From assembly GCA_020740775.1 (NCBI GenBank), contig JAHEWK010000019.1:496001-560000 (forward strand): 64,000 bases of DNA, read 5' to 3'. The stretch is from Ilyonectria destructans (taxonomy: Eukaryota > Ascomycota > Sordariomycetes > Hypocreales > Nectriaceae). Under the pieces are notes generated by a model that ran no database searches, was not told the origin of the DNA, and saw nothing but the letters and a program-made list of their open reading frames with translations. Made by a program: the position numbers and the translations under genes. Shown here in pieces: positions 33,918-44,879 of the stretch (its first letter is position 1; each line of letters starts with the position of its first letter).

Positions 33918-35237
33918 CTAGTCTGAATCTCCGTCGCTCTGGAGAGTGGCATCTTCGCCTTCTTCAACGATCGCGGCGTTGGTAACCGAGGGGCGCGAGG
34001 GGGCTGCGGCGTTGACTTGAGTGCGTCTGGTTACGCTCCCGGGCCGAATAGGTGCGGCTAATGGACAGCGTTCGATTCTGCAGTTATCTCTTCCGCAACG
34101 GAGACAACGTCCTTCGCGGTAGCGTGCATCCATTTCATCCTGATCGACCCACTTGGCACGCTTACCGAGCAAAGCCTGATCCTCTGGTCGCCTGGACTGG
34201 TAGCCATTCGTGTTCTTGCCGCCGCGGGTGCGCCCAGCGTTTACTTGAGTGGATGCTTGTGGGGTTGGCTCCCATTCCATCATGTCCTCTCTTCTGACCT
34301 CAGCCTGCTGGACATGCTGTTGCTGAGATCTCTGGCTGCTCTGACTACCGTGGTTGTCCAAGCCCCTCGTGTTGCCGCGAGGTTTCTTCCACTGGCCTAA
34401 CAGTTCCATCTGGCTGCTAAGCGAGTCGCACCTCTTTGCCAGCCCAACGTAGGTGCTAATCGCGACGGAATCAGAGCCTATAAGAGCGGCCTTCATTCTG
34501 TCGTTTAGTGCCTCCTGGAGGTAAGAAATCTTGCTGTCATCTGGCCAATATTCGGCATTGGCGTTGGCGATCTCTTTCTCGAAACGAGGGTAGAACGAAG
34601 TAAAGGGTTCGTTTTCTCCTTGCTTAATCGAGTGCAGGTTGCGAGTAGCTCTCTGTTTACGATCCTTCTCTCCGTACAACAGTTCAAGGCGGTTGAGCAG
34701 TTCAGCCACATTAAACGTCCTCTTCTCAATTTGCATCTCCACAAAGGTGGTCACATTGTCTTTAGCCTTGCCTTCCAGGCTCATAAAGACATACATAAAG
34801 TGGCCCTCTGCGTCTCCGAGGGCTTCGCCGTCGACTCGTAGCTTCCCTTCGGTCTCCAACTTCCAGCTACGCCACTGGGACTTGTCACCACTGTACTTCG
34901 GGACATCTCGCAGCTTGGGGCGCTTGGTCGGGTGAGGACTGTAAGTGATAACCGTATTGGCGGGATCGGCGGTGATAGAAGGGTTGGTAGTAGTGTTGGG
35001 AGTGACAGGAACAGCGGTTGTCTTATTGTCTTCTGGCGCCAGCGTGGGCGCTGGTGTGGGCTGTATAGACTGGATGGACGTTTCCAGTGCTAACAGCTTC
35101 AATTTCGTTTCCTCATTTGCCTCTCTTAGGGCCATATTCTCGGACCGCATAAGCCTGACTTCGCTCAAGAGTTGCTCGAGTACGCTAGCCGACTGGCTAG
35201 TGGTTTCCCCCTGAGTCATGCCGTCTGAGTGGTCCAT
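33918..35237 (-). CDS. Gag protein of the nested chromovirus
   Basis: 439 residues, starting MDHSDGMTQGET. The first 60 residues include a coiled-coil-like leucine-rich stretch (LEQLLSEVRLMRSENMALRE). A capsid-like region lies at about 110-270, and a basic, Gln-rich part at about 280-350. The knuckle near residue 390 reads CLRCGRDNCRIERC, with Cys where the usual CCHC knuckle has His. The frame ends in an Asp/Glu-rich tail at TAG (33918-33920). It forms the particle that packages the RNA. Pol follows in the same frame. Confidence 0.9.
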   Translation of the reverse strand: MDHSDGMTQGETTSQSASVLEQLLSEVRLMRSENMALREANEETKLKLLALETSIQSIQPTPAPTLAPEDNKTTAVPVTPNTTTNPSITADPANTVITYSPHPTKRPKLRDVPKYSGDKSQWRSWKLETEGKLRVDGEALGDAEGHFMYVFMSLEGKAKDNVTTFVEMQIEKRTFNVAELLNRLELLYGEKDRKQRATRNLHSIKQGENEPFTSFYPRFEKEIANANAEYWPDDSKISYLQEALNDRMKAALIGSDSVAISTYVGLAKRCDSLSSQMELLGQWKKPRGNTRGLDNHGSQSSQRSQQQHVQQAEVRREDMMEWEPTPQASTQVNAGRTRGGKNTNGYQSRRPEDQALLGKRAKWVDQDEMDARYREGRCLRCGRDNCRIERCPLAAPIRPGSVTRRTQVNAAAPSRPSVTNAAIVEEGEDATLQSDGDSD

Positions 35238-35388
35238 TATTCTTCTTCGCTTGTGGCTTCTGGTGCTTCTAACTTCTTAACTCCGGGTGCTTCGGGTGCT
35301 TCGGGTGCTTTGGGTGCTTCGGGTGCTTTTTGACTTCTGGACTCGGGATGAGTCGTTGACTTCTGGACTTCAGCAGATTTCTGAAGTG

Positions 35389-35400
35389 ATCTTGAAAGTA
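35389..35400 (-). promoter_or_regulatory. Self-priming type primer binding site of the nested element
   Basis: The 12 bases touching the inner edge of the 5' LTR (plus-strand ATCTTGAAAGTA, 35389-35400) are the exact reverse complement of TACTTTCAAGAT at 35451-35462 inside the LTR. On the element's own (minus) strand the LTR block could be the RNA 5' end annealing to the PBS, as in Tf1. No match to a common tRNA 3' end with CCA is evident. Confidence 0.7.
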
Positions 35401-35616
35401 TGTGAAAGGCCTCTAGTGAGTTGATTCAACTAACTAGTCCCTATGCTGTTTACTTTCAAGATGAAGAAAGGAAAGAATCTAAATACAAACTGGGTGCGTG
35501 AAGACGCGTTATATCTTCTTTAATATAGAAGATTCGAGAATCAACTCGATGGCGCTGTGGAGAAGAATTCGGGCTTGGCGGCAGAGCCGCCAGCCAAGTG
35601 GGCCTGACCCGTTACA
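35401..35616 (-). repeat. 5' LTR of the nested element
   Basis: 216 bp, TG...CA ends, identical by eye to 30012-30227. If the fold-back model is right, R starts at about 35462, leaving R-U5 of about 62 nt. Confidence 0.95.
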
Positions 35617-38600
35617 ACTAGGACCTATAGAATTAGAAGCCGCATAGAAGGACTATTTGAAGGTTAAGTACTGAAACTGCAGAAAGATAGGCTACTTTAA
35701 AAGTAAATATTACGCCTCGAAATCTAACTAAAAGTATAAGCCTATACCGGAAGGTAAGTATATATAATTTACTAACTATTAGCACTCTGACGACAATAAA
35801 CCCCAAACTGCTATTTAATTTAAGACTATCGCTATGACCTAAAGCAGTTACGACGGAGGGTTTAACGGAGCCCACAAGAACAATATAAACTGGGAAGAAG
35901 AATGCCTCAATAGCATACTTATCCTCAAACTATACATCCGAAGAACTACTAAAATAATTAAAGACAATACAGTAGAGAAGGTGCAAAAACGAGCTATATG
36001 GCACAGAAAAATAGACACCGAGAGGAAGGATAAGCAAGATACCAGGCTAGAAAAAAAAAGACAAAGTTACCAGAAGAATAAGCCCGTCTGGAAACCAGTT
36101 CCGGAAGATTATAATACCACCCCAAACACCCTCGACAAAACATCCCGCACTATAGCTATAGTACAAAGGGGAGATACCATCCCAGATAGACAGCCCAGAC
36201 CTATTATACTACCCCCGACTAATAGGGAAAGAGGAGTAAAGATATCCAGAAAGTAAGAAGAAAAGGATAAGCTCCACCGATGCTACTACACCAGGAAAGA
36301 AGGCACCCCCTGGGTATATGCAGGATAAGAAACAAGACTAGCAAGAAAGCTAGGACTTATAGTAGCCGACCAGAATATCATTGCCCCTGCTAGTAAGTAC
36401 TCGGAAATAGAGGATAAATAAGACTCTAAACCCAGCCACAAAGGATACTGGAAGCATAATAACCTCGGGAACTAGATATAAAAAAACCCTATAGAGATGT
36501 ATAATAACCTTACAAACGAATAACAAATACCTACTGCAACTAACTCTATCTATATCCGCGCCTACAATATGCTATTAGGCCGCAACCCACACTATATAAC
36601 CCTAAAGGAACAAAAAGATAATAACCTAAGGATAGCAGTAGTATACCCCAACTACAAGAAAATCTTATAGGCGTTATATATCGTCCATAAATACCCAACA
36701 TATAAAGAAGATAAAATCTATTATAACTATTTTTCTATATAAACTAATAATATATCTATTTAGAACCTATACTTACAGAACGAACTTAAGTACTTTTAAG
36801 TCACCAAATAGTATATAGAAATAGGCATTATATAACTGGAAGATAAGGGAGACCTTTTTCCACCAGAATGTATAAACCTAAATAGCACTATTAAAGACTA
36901 TAAAACTAAAGAATGCTGTATATATAAATAATAGAAGATAAGAGAATGGCATAAATATAAAGAAGAAGATATCCTTAAATACGTTGCTGTAAAAGCACTA
37001 AGATATAATAAACCAGACTGCATAGAATATAGCTGGGAAAATCGAGATAAATTCCAATACATTAAGTTCTTAATCTACCGGAACTACAACTTCTCGAATC
37101 ACTAAGGAATAAGCAGTCTCAATTAAGCCTGGAAAAGCAAGATAGAAGATTGGGAATACAGAGGGATAACCCCTAAATACAACAACGAAGAACCCGTCTG
37201 GAACACCCAACCTTACTCAGCACGAAATACAATAACCTACAATAAGCCTAGATACCCCAAGTATAGTATAAAAGCATAAGAAATTAATATATACATCAGA
37301 TGGATGCACAATAAGGGATTCAACTTCCTAACTCAAACCGGAATAAATTAAGCGGACTAAGCCTGATACCAACAGATTAGGAATAGCTGTAACGAATATT
37401 CCAAGATAGGATATTCAGCCGATAGCTGCCCTATAAAAAACAATATATACTACCTATAGAGAAGTAACAGGCAGGCGACATCCATAAGGAAGAACTACCT
37501 CTAATAAAAGCTCTATATATAATAGAATTAATAAAGAAAAGAAAGATACTTAAGTTATAAGTATAAGTTAAGGGAGTATAGCTTACTGCACTGGTAGACA
37601 GTAGAGCTAAAGCTATATATATCGACCCGTCAGTAGTTAATAGGCTAAGGCTACTATAGAAAGATAAAAAGGACCCCTATACAGTATATAACCTTAAAGG
37701 TAATAACTTTAAATATAATAACAAATAGATAACTTAATAGGTTAATTACCTGAAGATATTTATTAACAGACAAAATTAAAGAGTTACCCTTAATATTATA
37801 CCGATAAAGCACCACAATATTATTCTTAGGTACCTATAGCTAATAAAATACAACCTATAGTTTAACTGGAGAACTAGCCAGACATTTATTGATTATAATA
37901 ATATGCTCTTCAGTAAAGATAAAAGTGACTTAGAAGATAAGAGATCTCTAATTCCAACTCCTAAAGACAGTAAGAGTAAGAATTTACATAAGGACATAAT
38001 AGATACTTTAGCACCACTAAAAGAAATACAATATAAACACCAGAAAGACAAGAAAATATAACTCCAAAGAACAATTAGATACCTTTAATAACAGTTTATA
38101 TAGATAAATAAAAACCTTAAGGATTATAAGAAAATACCCAAAAAAGAACAACTTAAGAATATACCAGTATAGTACTATATCTATAAAAAACTCTTTATAA
38201 AAGAACTTAAGATAGAACTACCTAAATTCAGTTAATAGAACTATAAAATTATACTAAAAGATAGAATAATATCTATATTTTATAAAATCTTTAACCTTAA
38301 TAAAATATAACTTAATATACTTAAAGAATATATTGAAGATATACTACAGAAAGAATATATTAGGATCTCTAAGTTATCAGCTAGATATCCAGTTATATTT
38401 ATTCCCAAAAAGAACAGCAAACTCCAACTTATTATAGACTACTAATAATTAAATAATATTACACTTAAAGATTAAACCCTATTACCTCTTATTATAGAGC
38501 TTAAGGACTAACTCTATAGTAAGAAGGTATTTACAGCACTAAATCTAAAGGGAGCATACAATCTTATCTATATTAAGAAAGGATATAAATAGAAAACCGC

Positions 38601-41377
38601 CTTTTAAACCAAGTTCGGACTTTATAAATATCTTATTATGCCCTTTAGACTTATAAATATACCAGCTATATTTTAATAAATAATTAATAACGTACTATAC
38701 GAGCATCTGGATATATTTATTATATACTACCTAGATAACATCCTAATCTTCTCTAACTTAGAAGAAGAACACACAGAACATATCTATAAGGTACTATAAG
38801 CACTCCAAGATACAAACCTACTAGTTAAACCAGAGAAGAGTAACTTCTATACTTCTAAAGTGGAGTTTCTCGGATATATTATCTTATATAATAAGATCAG
38901 AATGAATCTAAAGAAAATCGCTGCAGTTAGTAAATAGCTAAAACTAATAAACATTAAAGAAGTATAATTATTCCTTAGATTTACTAACTACTACTGAAGG
39001 TTCCTTAAAGACTTTAGTAGCTATATTATACTACTTACTGAACTTACCAGAAAAAAAGTAGACTTTAGATAGAATACCACTGCAGAAAAAGTATTTAATA
39101 CTATTAAGAACCTTATTTTAAGTGAATCTATATTAGCTACCTTTAACCCTAAATGAGAAATTAAACTTAAGATAGACTTATTGGACTTTATATAAGGCGC
39201 TTAGATTGGTTAAAGAGATAATAACAGACTGTTATACCCTATTGCTTTCTTCTCTTATAAAATATATAGCATTAAATTTAACTACTCTATTTACAATAAA
39301 GAATTCCTTATAATTATTAACTTATTTAAGGAATTCCAATACTACCTTCTAGAAAGTAAATATAAGATTAAGGTCTATATAGACTATAAGAATATTGTAT
39401 ACTTTATAACCACCTAGAAACTCAGCGGATAATAACTATAATATGCTGAATACCTCTTAGAATTTAACTATATAATTATCTATAGAAAAAGATCAGAAAA
39501 TAGATAAGCCGATACTATCAGTCGATAATGCAACTTCAACACCAGCAAAACTAAGATTAATAAACAACTTCTGCACTTTATGCCTAAAGGATATCTTAAA
39601 TAGAAGTTTATTATAATGGCAACTTAGATATAGGTACTAAAAGAACTAATAAAGCTCCTTATATAACCCGAATAGAGCTTTAAGAATTAGATGCACAATA
39701 CCAACTCTAGACTACAGAAAATCCAGTGGTATAACGGAAAAATTGTATCTATAGGATTATAATAGTCATATATAATATCCTACTATTACAGAGGAAATCA
39801 CTATAGAAACCCCTGGTTATTAGTAAGGAAGCTTAACTAGTACTTCTATAGAAATATTATAGATATATATATAAGCTATATAGGAATATACAAGAAATAC
39901 CCACAATATATCCTCAGAAAACACACATATATATATAAAGAAGGAATAAAACATAAAGATTATAAACCCAGCTAACTAAAATAACCAGAATACTATAAGT
40001 TTAACTGAGTAATAGGAATACCATACTGGACCCTTATAGCAATACATACAGTAGAACGAGAAAACTCACTGCTCAAATAAATCCAGAAGTATAATAATAT
40101 ACTACCTAAAGGAGAATATATAAATAAATAATAGGTTCCTGAAGAACTATAGTACCAGCTTATATAAGAAATTTACAAATACCTATTATATGGATATCAG
40201 AAAGTCAATAAAACCCTTAAATAAGTCAGAACGATATACCAATTTCCTAAGATAAAGAAAGTTATATAAGAAGTTACCAAATAGTGCCTACTTTACGATA
40301 AAACTAAGGCTCAATACTATAAACTATATAGAAAACTGTAACTCCTACTAGTCGCTAAGTAACTATAGGACTCTATTACTATAGATTTTATTACTAAATT
40401 ACCCCTATCAGAAGATCCTGCAACTGGAGTTATATATGATAGTATTCTTATTATTATAGATAGACTTATGAAATTTTCCTATTTTATACCCTACTAGAAG
40501 TTAATAGATATAGAGTAGTTTATCTATATCTTCCTGAGATATATTATTAGTATTTATAGGCTACTTTTAGAGATTCTCTTCGATAGAGGACCTCTATTTA
40601 CTTCCAAGTTTTAGTAAGTACTAATAGACTACTTAAGATTAAACTACTAACTCTTAATAGCTTTCTAATTACAGACTGACAGTTAGATAGAATAAATAAA
40701 CTAAATACTGAAATAGTACCTTTAATACTATATTAACTATAAATAGAACAATTAGGTTAAGAAGCTCCTAACTGTATAGCTAAGCTATAATATATCTGTA
40801 TATAAAAGTATAAAGCTTACTCCAGTATATACTAACTTTAGATTTACTCCTAATACCTACAGAATAAGCTAAGACGGATTAATTATCCCTAAAGCTATTC
40901 TTATAATAGAAAACCTAAAAAATCTATATAAAGAAATAAAGACTGAACTCGAATTTATCAGAAACCAGATAAGAAAACATTACAATAAAAAACAGATAAA
41001 GGGACTATCCTTCCAGAAGGAAGATATAGTCCTCCTCGCTATAAAAAACATCGAAATAAAATGACAAAATAAAAAACTGGACTATAAATATATCGGCCCC
41101 TATAAAATTCTCGAAAAAATCTCAGAAAATAACTACTATTTAGACTTATCACCAAAAGTCAGACTCCACTCTATCTTCTATATCTTACTCCTTAAGAGTA
41201 CAAAAGGCAATATTATAGCTAAGTATAGCAATAAATATAAAATAGAAGTTAAAAGACTAAAGGAATATAAAGTTAAGAAGATTCTTAAGATATATAGAGT
41301 TAATAATAAAACTGAATACCTTATTAAATAGAAAAACTACCCAGAGAGTAATAACTAATAGAAACCAGCTAAAAACC

Positions 41378-41754
41378 TTACCTATATACAACACCTTCTA
41401 AAGAACTTCTATTAATAGTACCAGAAGCAGGCAAAAAAAGGTCGCTAAAGTTAAAAGAACTCCAGTCAATAAGGTCAGAATGAACTAAAGACTGTATATT
41501 AATTACAGCTTCTAAATCTATACGCTCCACTGCATCCAACTCATCTAAAGAGCGAGCACCACAACAGACCAGCTCCTCACTACAAGAGATTACTTGGTTA
41601 TACTGCTTCTGCAGGCGAGCCAACCAATCCAGACTATCCGCAATCTCCTTCTGCGCAATTTCGAATGCTTCGCGAGACTTCAAAAGGGCTTCCTCAGTAG
41701 CCTCCTCCTTACGCTCAATATGACGCTTCTCCGCGATAATTCGGGTTGCTATCT
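41378..41754 (-). CDS. Antisense accessory frame of element A, between pol and 3' LTR
   Basis: The minus frame from about 41754 to 41378 is open for some 125 codons (first ATG at 41683 gives 101 residues). It is rich in charged, helical sequence (RHIERKEEATEEALLKSREA, EIAQKEIADSLDWLARLQKQ, SLDELDAVERIDLEAVIN) and ends DWSSFNFSDLFLPA...LEGVVYR. The same frame, damaged, is in element B. It looks like a coiled-coil protein; I recall similar hypothetical proteins next to fungal chromoviruses. Function unknown. The surrounding pol is riddled with stops, whereas this stretch is nearly unmutated and has many intact CpA sites. Confidence 0.6.
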
Positions 41755-42126
41755 AACTGTCAGCCCGAAGATATAGAAGTATATATAATACCTAATACCT
41801 ACTAACCACCACGGAAATCCCTAACGTATTATAAGCTCAACCTTAATGGATATACTCTAAATAACAGTTTGACGTTATTGCAATATAATATTGAAACCCC
41901 TTCGACAAATAGAATAAGTAAGGTATACTATTATAACTAAACTCTTCAATAAGTAAGATTTAGGTGTAGTAAGACTCAGTAGAACTCTTCTTCTTAACGG
42001 ACGGTTTTTTGGAAATACAGCTAGATATTATATTAGTATTTCGAGAGGAATAAGGAGTAAGATTACAGATAAACTAATATCCTTAGGGGCTACGGTTTTA
42101 TATATAGATCTTAAGGATAAGACTAT

Positions 42127-42142
42127 TGGAGGGGAGATATTA
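42127..42142 (+). promoter_or_regulatory. Polypurine tract of element A
   Basis: GGAGGGGAGATA lies directly before the 3' LTR. Element B has the matching purine run next to its 3' LTR (plus-strand TATCTCCCCTC, about 44063). Confidence 0.75.
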
Positions 42143-42536
42143 TATTACAGCCCAGGTTGAGACTAGGCAGTTGCAACTGGCAGAACTATAATAGTACCTA
42201 CTTTTTCCTCCCTATTAGCCTAAAGGCCTATATATAATGGACCAGTATCAGTGCTCTACTTATAACTCTTATTAATAAGACTAACAGTCTTATTAATAAG
42301 CCTTATAAAGGCACCACTAAGACTATATAAGGCATCTAGTATATAGATACAGTTATTTAGCACTTTCATAGGGATAGCCTTACCAGCTATTAATATACTT
42401 GGTTATATTGAATCTACTATTCTACTATTACCAGACTGTGACCTATATTGCTTACTACGACGTCCTGATCCACTCGATCATAAACACTACGCCACCGGAC
42501 CTACCCTATACCCCTAGGTTAGACCCGACCGTCACA
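42143..42536 (+). repeat. 3' LTR of element A
   Basis: 394 bp from TATTACAGCCCAGG (mutated TG end) to CCGACCGTCACA. It pairs with 28518-28911. Confidence 0.9.
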
Positions 42537-42541
42537 CCTCG

Positions 42542-42995
42542 CCTCGCGATATGCAAGGAATGCAGGTTCGCCTGTGTCTCTGATGAGGTGCCCACCCACT
42601 TGCGGATACGGCACCGCAATATGGCTCCAGCAGAGCGGCGCAAAGTGGTGCAAGAGTTAGAGAAAATACCGTCTATTATACAGAACCAAGCCGAACTGGC
42701 CACCTTCTAGTTCCCACTGCCAACTGTATATCTAATTCCCTTCCTCAGCCCGCTACAGTCTGATAGAATTAAATGCTACAGATGCCCTTATATTGCCCGC
42801 CAGGTAAAGAAGATACAGATAAATTGTTATTAGCGATATAGCTGGTATAACCCTGAGGGCCAGGGAAGGCCCATTAAGTAAGATTACTTACGGCTATTAT
42901 TACGACTGCTATAGTCTGGAGGGATATAGTGCCAGCGATTCTTCCCATCTCAAGCGGCGAGCAGCTAGTTCGAGGTGCGATGCCTATTGCCTGCA
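42542..42995 (+). pseudogene. OrsD/DUF3505-type zinc-finger gene, right part
   Basis: Continues the frame from 28517 as LAICKECRFACVSDEVPTHL, then RIRHRNMAPAERRK. After a TAG (42708-42710) in place of a likely Gln come LIPFLSPLQSDRIKCYRCPY, IARQVKKIQINC and near the end CQRFFPSQAAS, then FEVRC. The two Cys pairs with HLRIRH, the second RCPYIARQVKK finger and the CQRFF block are marks of DUF3505, the domain found in OrsD of orsellinic acid clusters and in recombination-associated fungal proteins. Several Trp and Gln codons are stops. The gene is dead, by insertion and by RIP. Confidence 0.65.
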
Positions 42996-43508
42996 ACCTC
43001 ACGATCTGATAAAACCCCAGTATATAATACGTATGGCATCATAAGACTGCCGGGAGATCTCCCACTCTCTGCACACCCTCTCCACCTATGCTATAGTATC
43101 TGCAGGAAAAAAATAAGAATAAAAGGTTCGAGACCCAGTTCTCCATACTGTACCTCTCCCCAGACACCACCTCGAGAGGGACCTGCTATAAGCCTTATCT
43201 ATCTTTTGGGAACCTTATCTGCAGAGCTTTACAAGTTATACTGTATTATACCTGAGTGACTGCTTATTTACCTTACTGCCTTATAAACTTAAGATCTTCT
43301 TCTTATTGGTAATTTTAATTTAATTTTATTCTTAACTCTACTGCTAAGTTCTATCTTATTTACTCTAGATTCTATTGCAGCTTTATTACTATAATTATAC
43401 CTAGTATATATCTACTAAGAGTAGTATAGGCAGTTTGCAGTATTCTACTAATAGTATAAATAAGACTCTATCTAATTAAACTTATTCTTTACTTATTACT
43501 ATAATATC
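42996..43508. other. AT-rich flank, no gene
   Basis: Decayed sequence after the DUF3505 relic. The 94-codon plus frame at 42975-43259 does not resemble a known protein. Confidence 0.4.
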
Positions 43509-43663
43509 TGTCATGGCCTGGGACCAAATATATGGTTACGTGCCTGGTCGGCAGGCGTAATGCACCCGCCCCACTATTTTCGTCCTATCAAGTAAGGAGC
43601 GTGCCTCCCCCAGGATCGTCTAGTATATTAATTCGAGGGCCTGGCTGTCACTAGGATACTAGC
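43509..43663 (+). repeat. Solo LTR interrupted by element B, left part
   Basis: Starts TGTCATGGCCTGGGACC, close to the 21236 solo LTR start, and breaks off at element B. Left target duplication ATATC at 43504-43508. The right part is at 52082-52286. Confidence 0.8.
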
Positions 43664-44059
43664 TGTGATAGTCGGGTCTAACCTAGGGGTATAGGGTAGG
43701 TCCGGTGGTATAGTGTTTATAATCGAGTGGATTAGGACGTTATAGTAAGCAATATAGGTTACAGTCTGATAATAGTAGAATAGTAGATTTAATATAACTA
43801 AGTGTGTTGATAGCTGGTGAGGCTATCTCTATAAAAGTGCTAAATGATTATATCTATATACTAGGTATTTTATATAGTCTTAGTGGTATCTTTATAAGGC
43901 TTATTAATAAGACTGTCAGTCTTATTAATAAGAGTTATAAGTAGAGTACTGATACTGGTCTATTATATATAGGCCTTTTAGGCTAATTAGAAGGGAAAAA
44001 GTAGGTACTATTATAGTTCTGCTGGTTATAACTGCCTAATCTCAACCTAAGCTGTAATA
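43664..44059 (-). repeat. 3' LTR of element B
   Basis: Plus-strand TGTGATAGTCGGGTC to CTGTAATA. It is more heavily mutated than the partner at 51681-52076. Confidence 0.88.
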
Positions 44060-44458
44060 TAATATCTCCCCTCTAATAATCTTATCCTTAAGATCTATAT
44101 ATAAAACTGTAGCCCCTAAGGATATTAGTTTGTCTGTAATCTTGCTCCTTATTCTTCTTAAAATACTAATATAATATCCAGCTATATTTCCAAAAAACTA
44201 TCTATTAAGAAGAAGAGTTCTACTGAGTCTTACTACACCTAAATCTTACTTATTAAAGAGTTTAGTTATAATAGTATATCTTGCTTATTTTACTTATTGA
44301 AGGGGTTTCGGTATTATATTATAATAACGTCAAACTGTTATTTAGAGTGTATCTACTGAGGTTAAGCTTATAATATATTAGGAATTTCTATAGTGGTTGG
44401 TAGGTATTAGGTATTATATATACTTCTATATCTTCAGGCTGACAGTTAGATAGCTAAC

Positions 44459-44823
44459 CGAATTATTACAGAGAAGTATTATATTAAGTATAAGGAGGAG
44501 GCTACTGAAGAAACCCTTTTAAAGTCTTATAAAGTATTTAAGATTATATAGAAGAAGATTGCAGATAGTTTAAATCGGTTGGCTTAACTGTAGAGGCAGT
44601 ATAACTAGATAATCTCTTATAGTAAGAAGCTAATCTATTATAGTACTTGCTCTTTAGATAAATTGGATGCAGTGGAGTATGTAGATTTAGAAGCTGTAAT
44701 TAATATACAGTCTCTAGTTTATTCTGATCTTATTAACTGAAGTTCTCTTGATTTTGGCGACCTTTTTTTATCTGCTTTCAGTACTATTAGTGGAAGTCCT
44801 TTAGAAGGCGTTATATATAGGTG
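44459..44823 (+). pseudogene. Antisense accessory frame of element B, RIP-mutated
   Basis: Aligns along its whole length with the antisense frame of element A (KEEATEETLLKSYKV, DSLNRLA, SLDKLDAVEYVDLEAVINIQ, LEGVIYR), with stops where A has Gln and Trp. It lies at the same place, between pol and 3' LTR, opposite in direction to pol. Confidence 0.65.
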
Positions 44824-44879
44824 AGGTTTTTAGCTGGTTTCTATTAATTGTTACTTTTAGGGTAGTTTTTCTATTTAAT

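Larger units (their letters stand above)
30012..35616 (-). mobile_element. Young, apparently intact chromovirus (Ty3/Gypsy) nested in gag of element A
   Basis: Two 216-bp LTRs (30012-30227 and 35401-35616) look identical by eye and are flanked by ACTAG on both sides (30007-30011 and 35617-35621). The element runs on the minus strand: 5' LTR, primer site, gag, pol, polypurine tract, 3' LTR. Total is 5605 bp. Both long frames are open and show no RIP damage, in sharp contrast to the host element. It is therefore a recent insertion and may be active. Its LTRs and proteins differ from those of elements A and B, so it is another family. Confidence 0.95.
28976..41370 (+). pseudogene. gag-pol relic of element A
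   Basis: Gag begins at ATG 28976 (MAPATLSTSSGTGKN), with a coiled-coil-like segment and a capsid part. It is cut at 30011 by the nested element and resumes at 35622. A damaged zinc knuckle (NCRKIGYFKSKYY) is near 35671. The protease site reads VDSRAKAIYID near 37590 (Gly to Arg). The reverse transcriptase shows IFIPKKNSKLQLIIDY near 38400 and YLDNILIFS near 38730, where YxDD has lost an Asp. The integrase and a C-terminal chromodomain (EYKVKKILKI...TEYLIK-stop-KNYPES, 41262-41358) follow. Stops occur throughout, mostly at likely Gln and Trp codons. Confidence 0.85.
28518..42536 (+). mobile_element. Element A: RIP-mutated Ty3/Gypsy chromovirus with a younger element nested inside
   Basis: LTRs at 28518-28911 and 42143-42536, both 394 bp, flanked by CCTCG (28513-28517 and 42537-42541). 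Without the nested insertion (30012-35616 plus its duplicated ACTAG) its length is about 8.4 kb, the same as element B. Internal order is gag, protease, reverse transcriptase, RNase H, integrase, chromodomain, then an antisense frame and the 3' LTR. The coding strand is full of TAA/TAG and shows many G-to-A missense changes, so it cannot move on its own. Confidence 0.92.
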
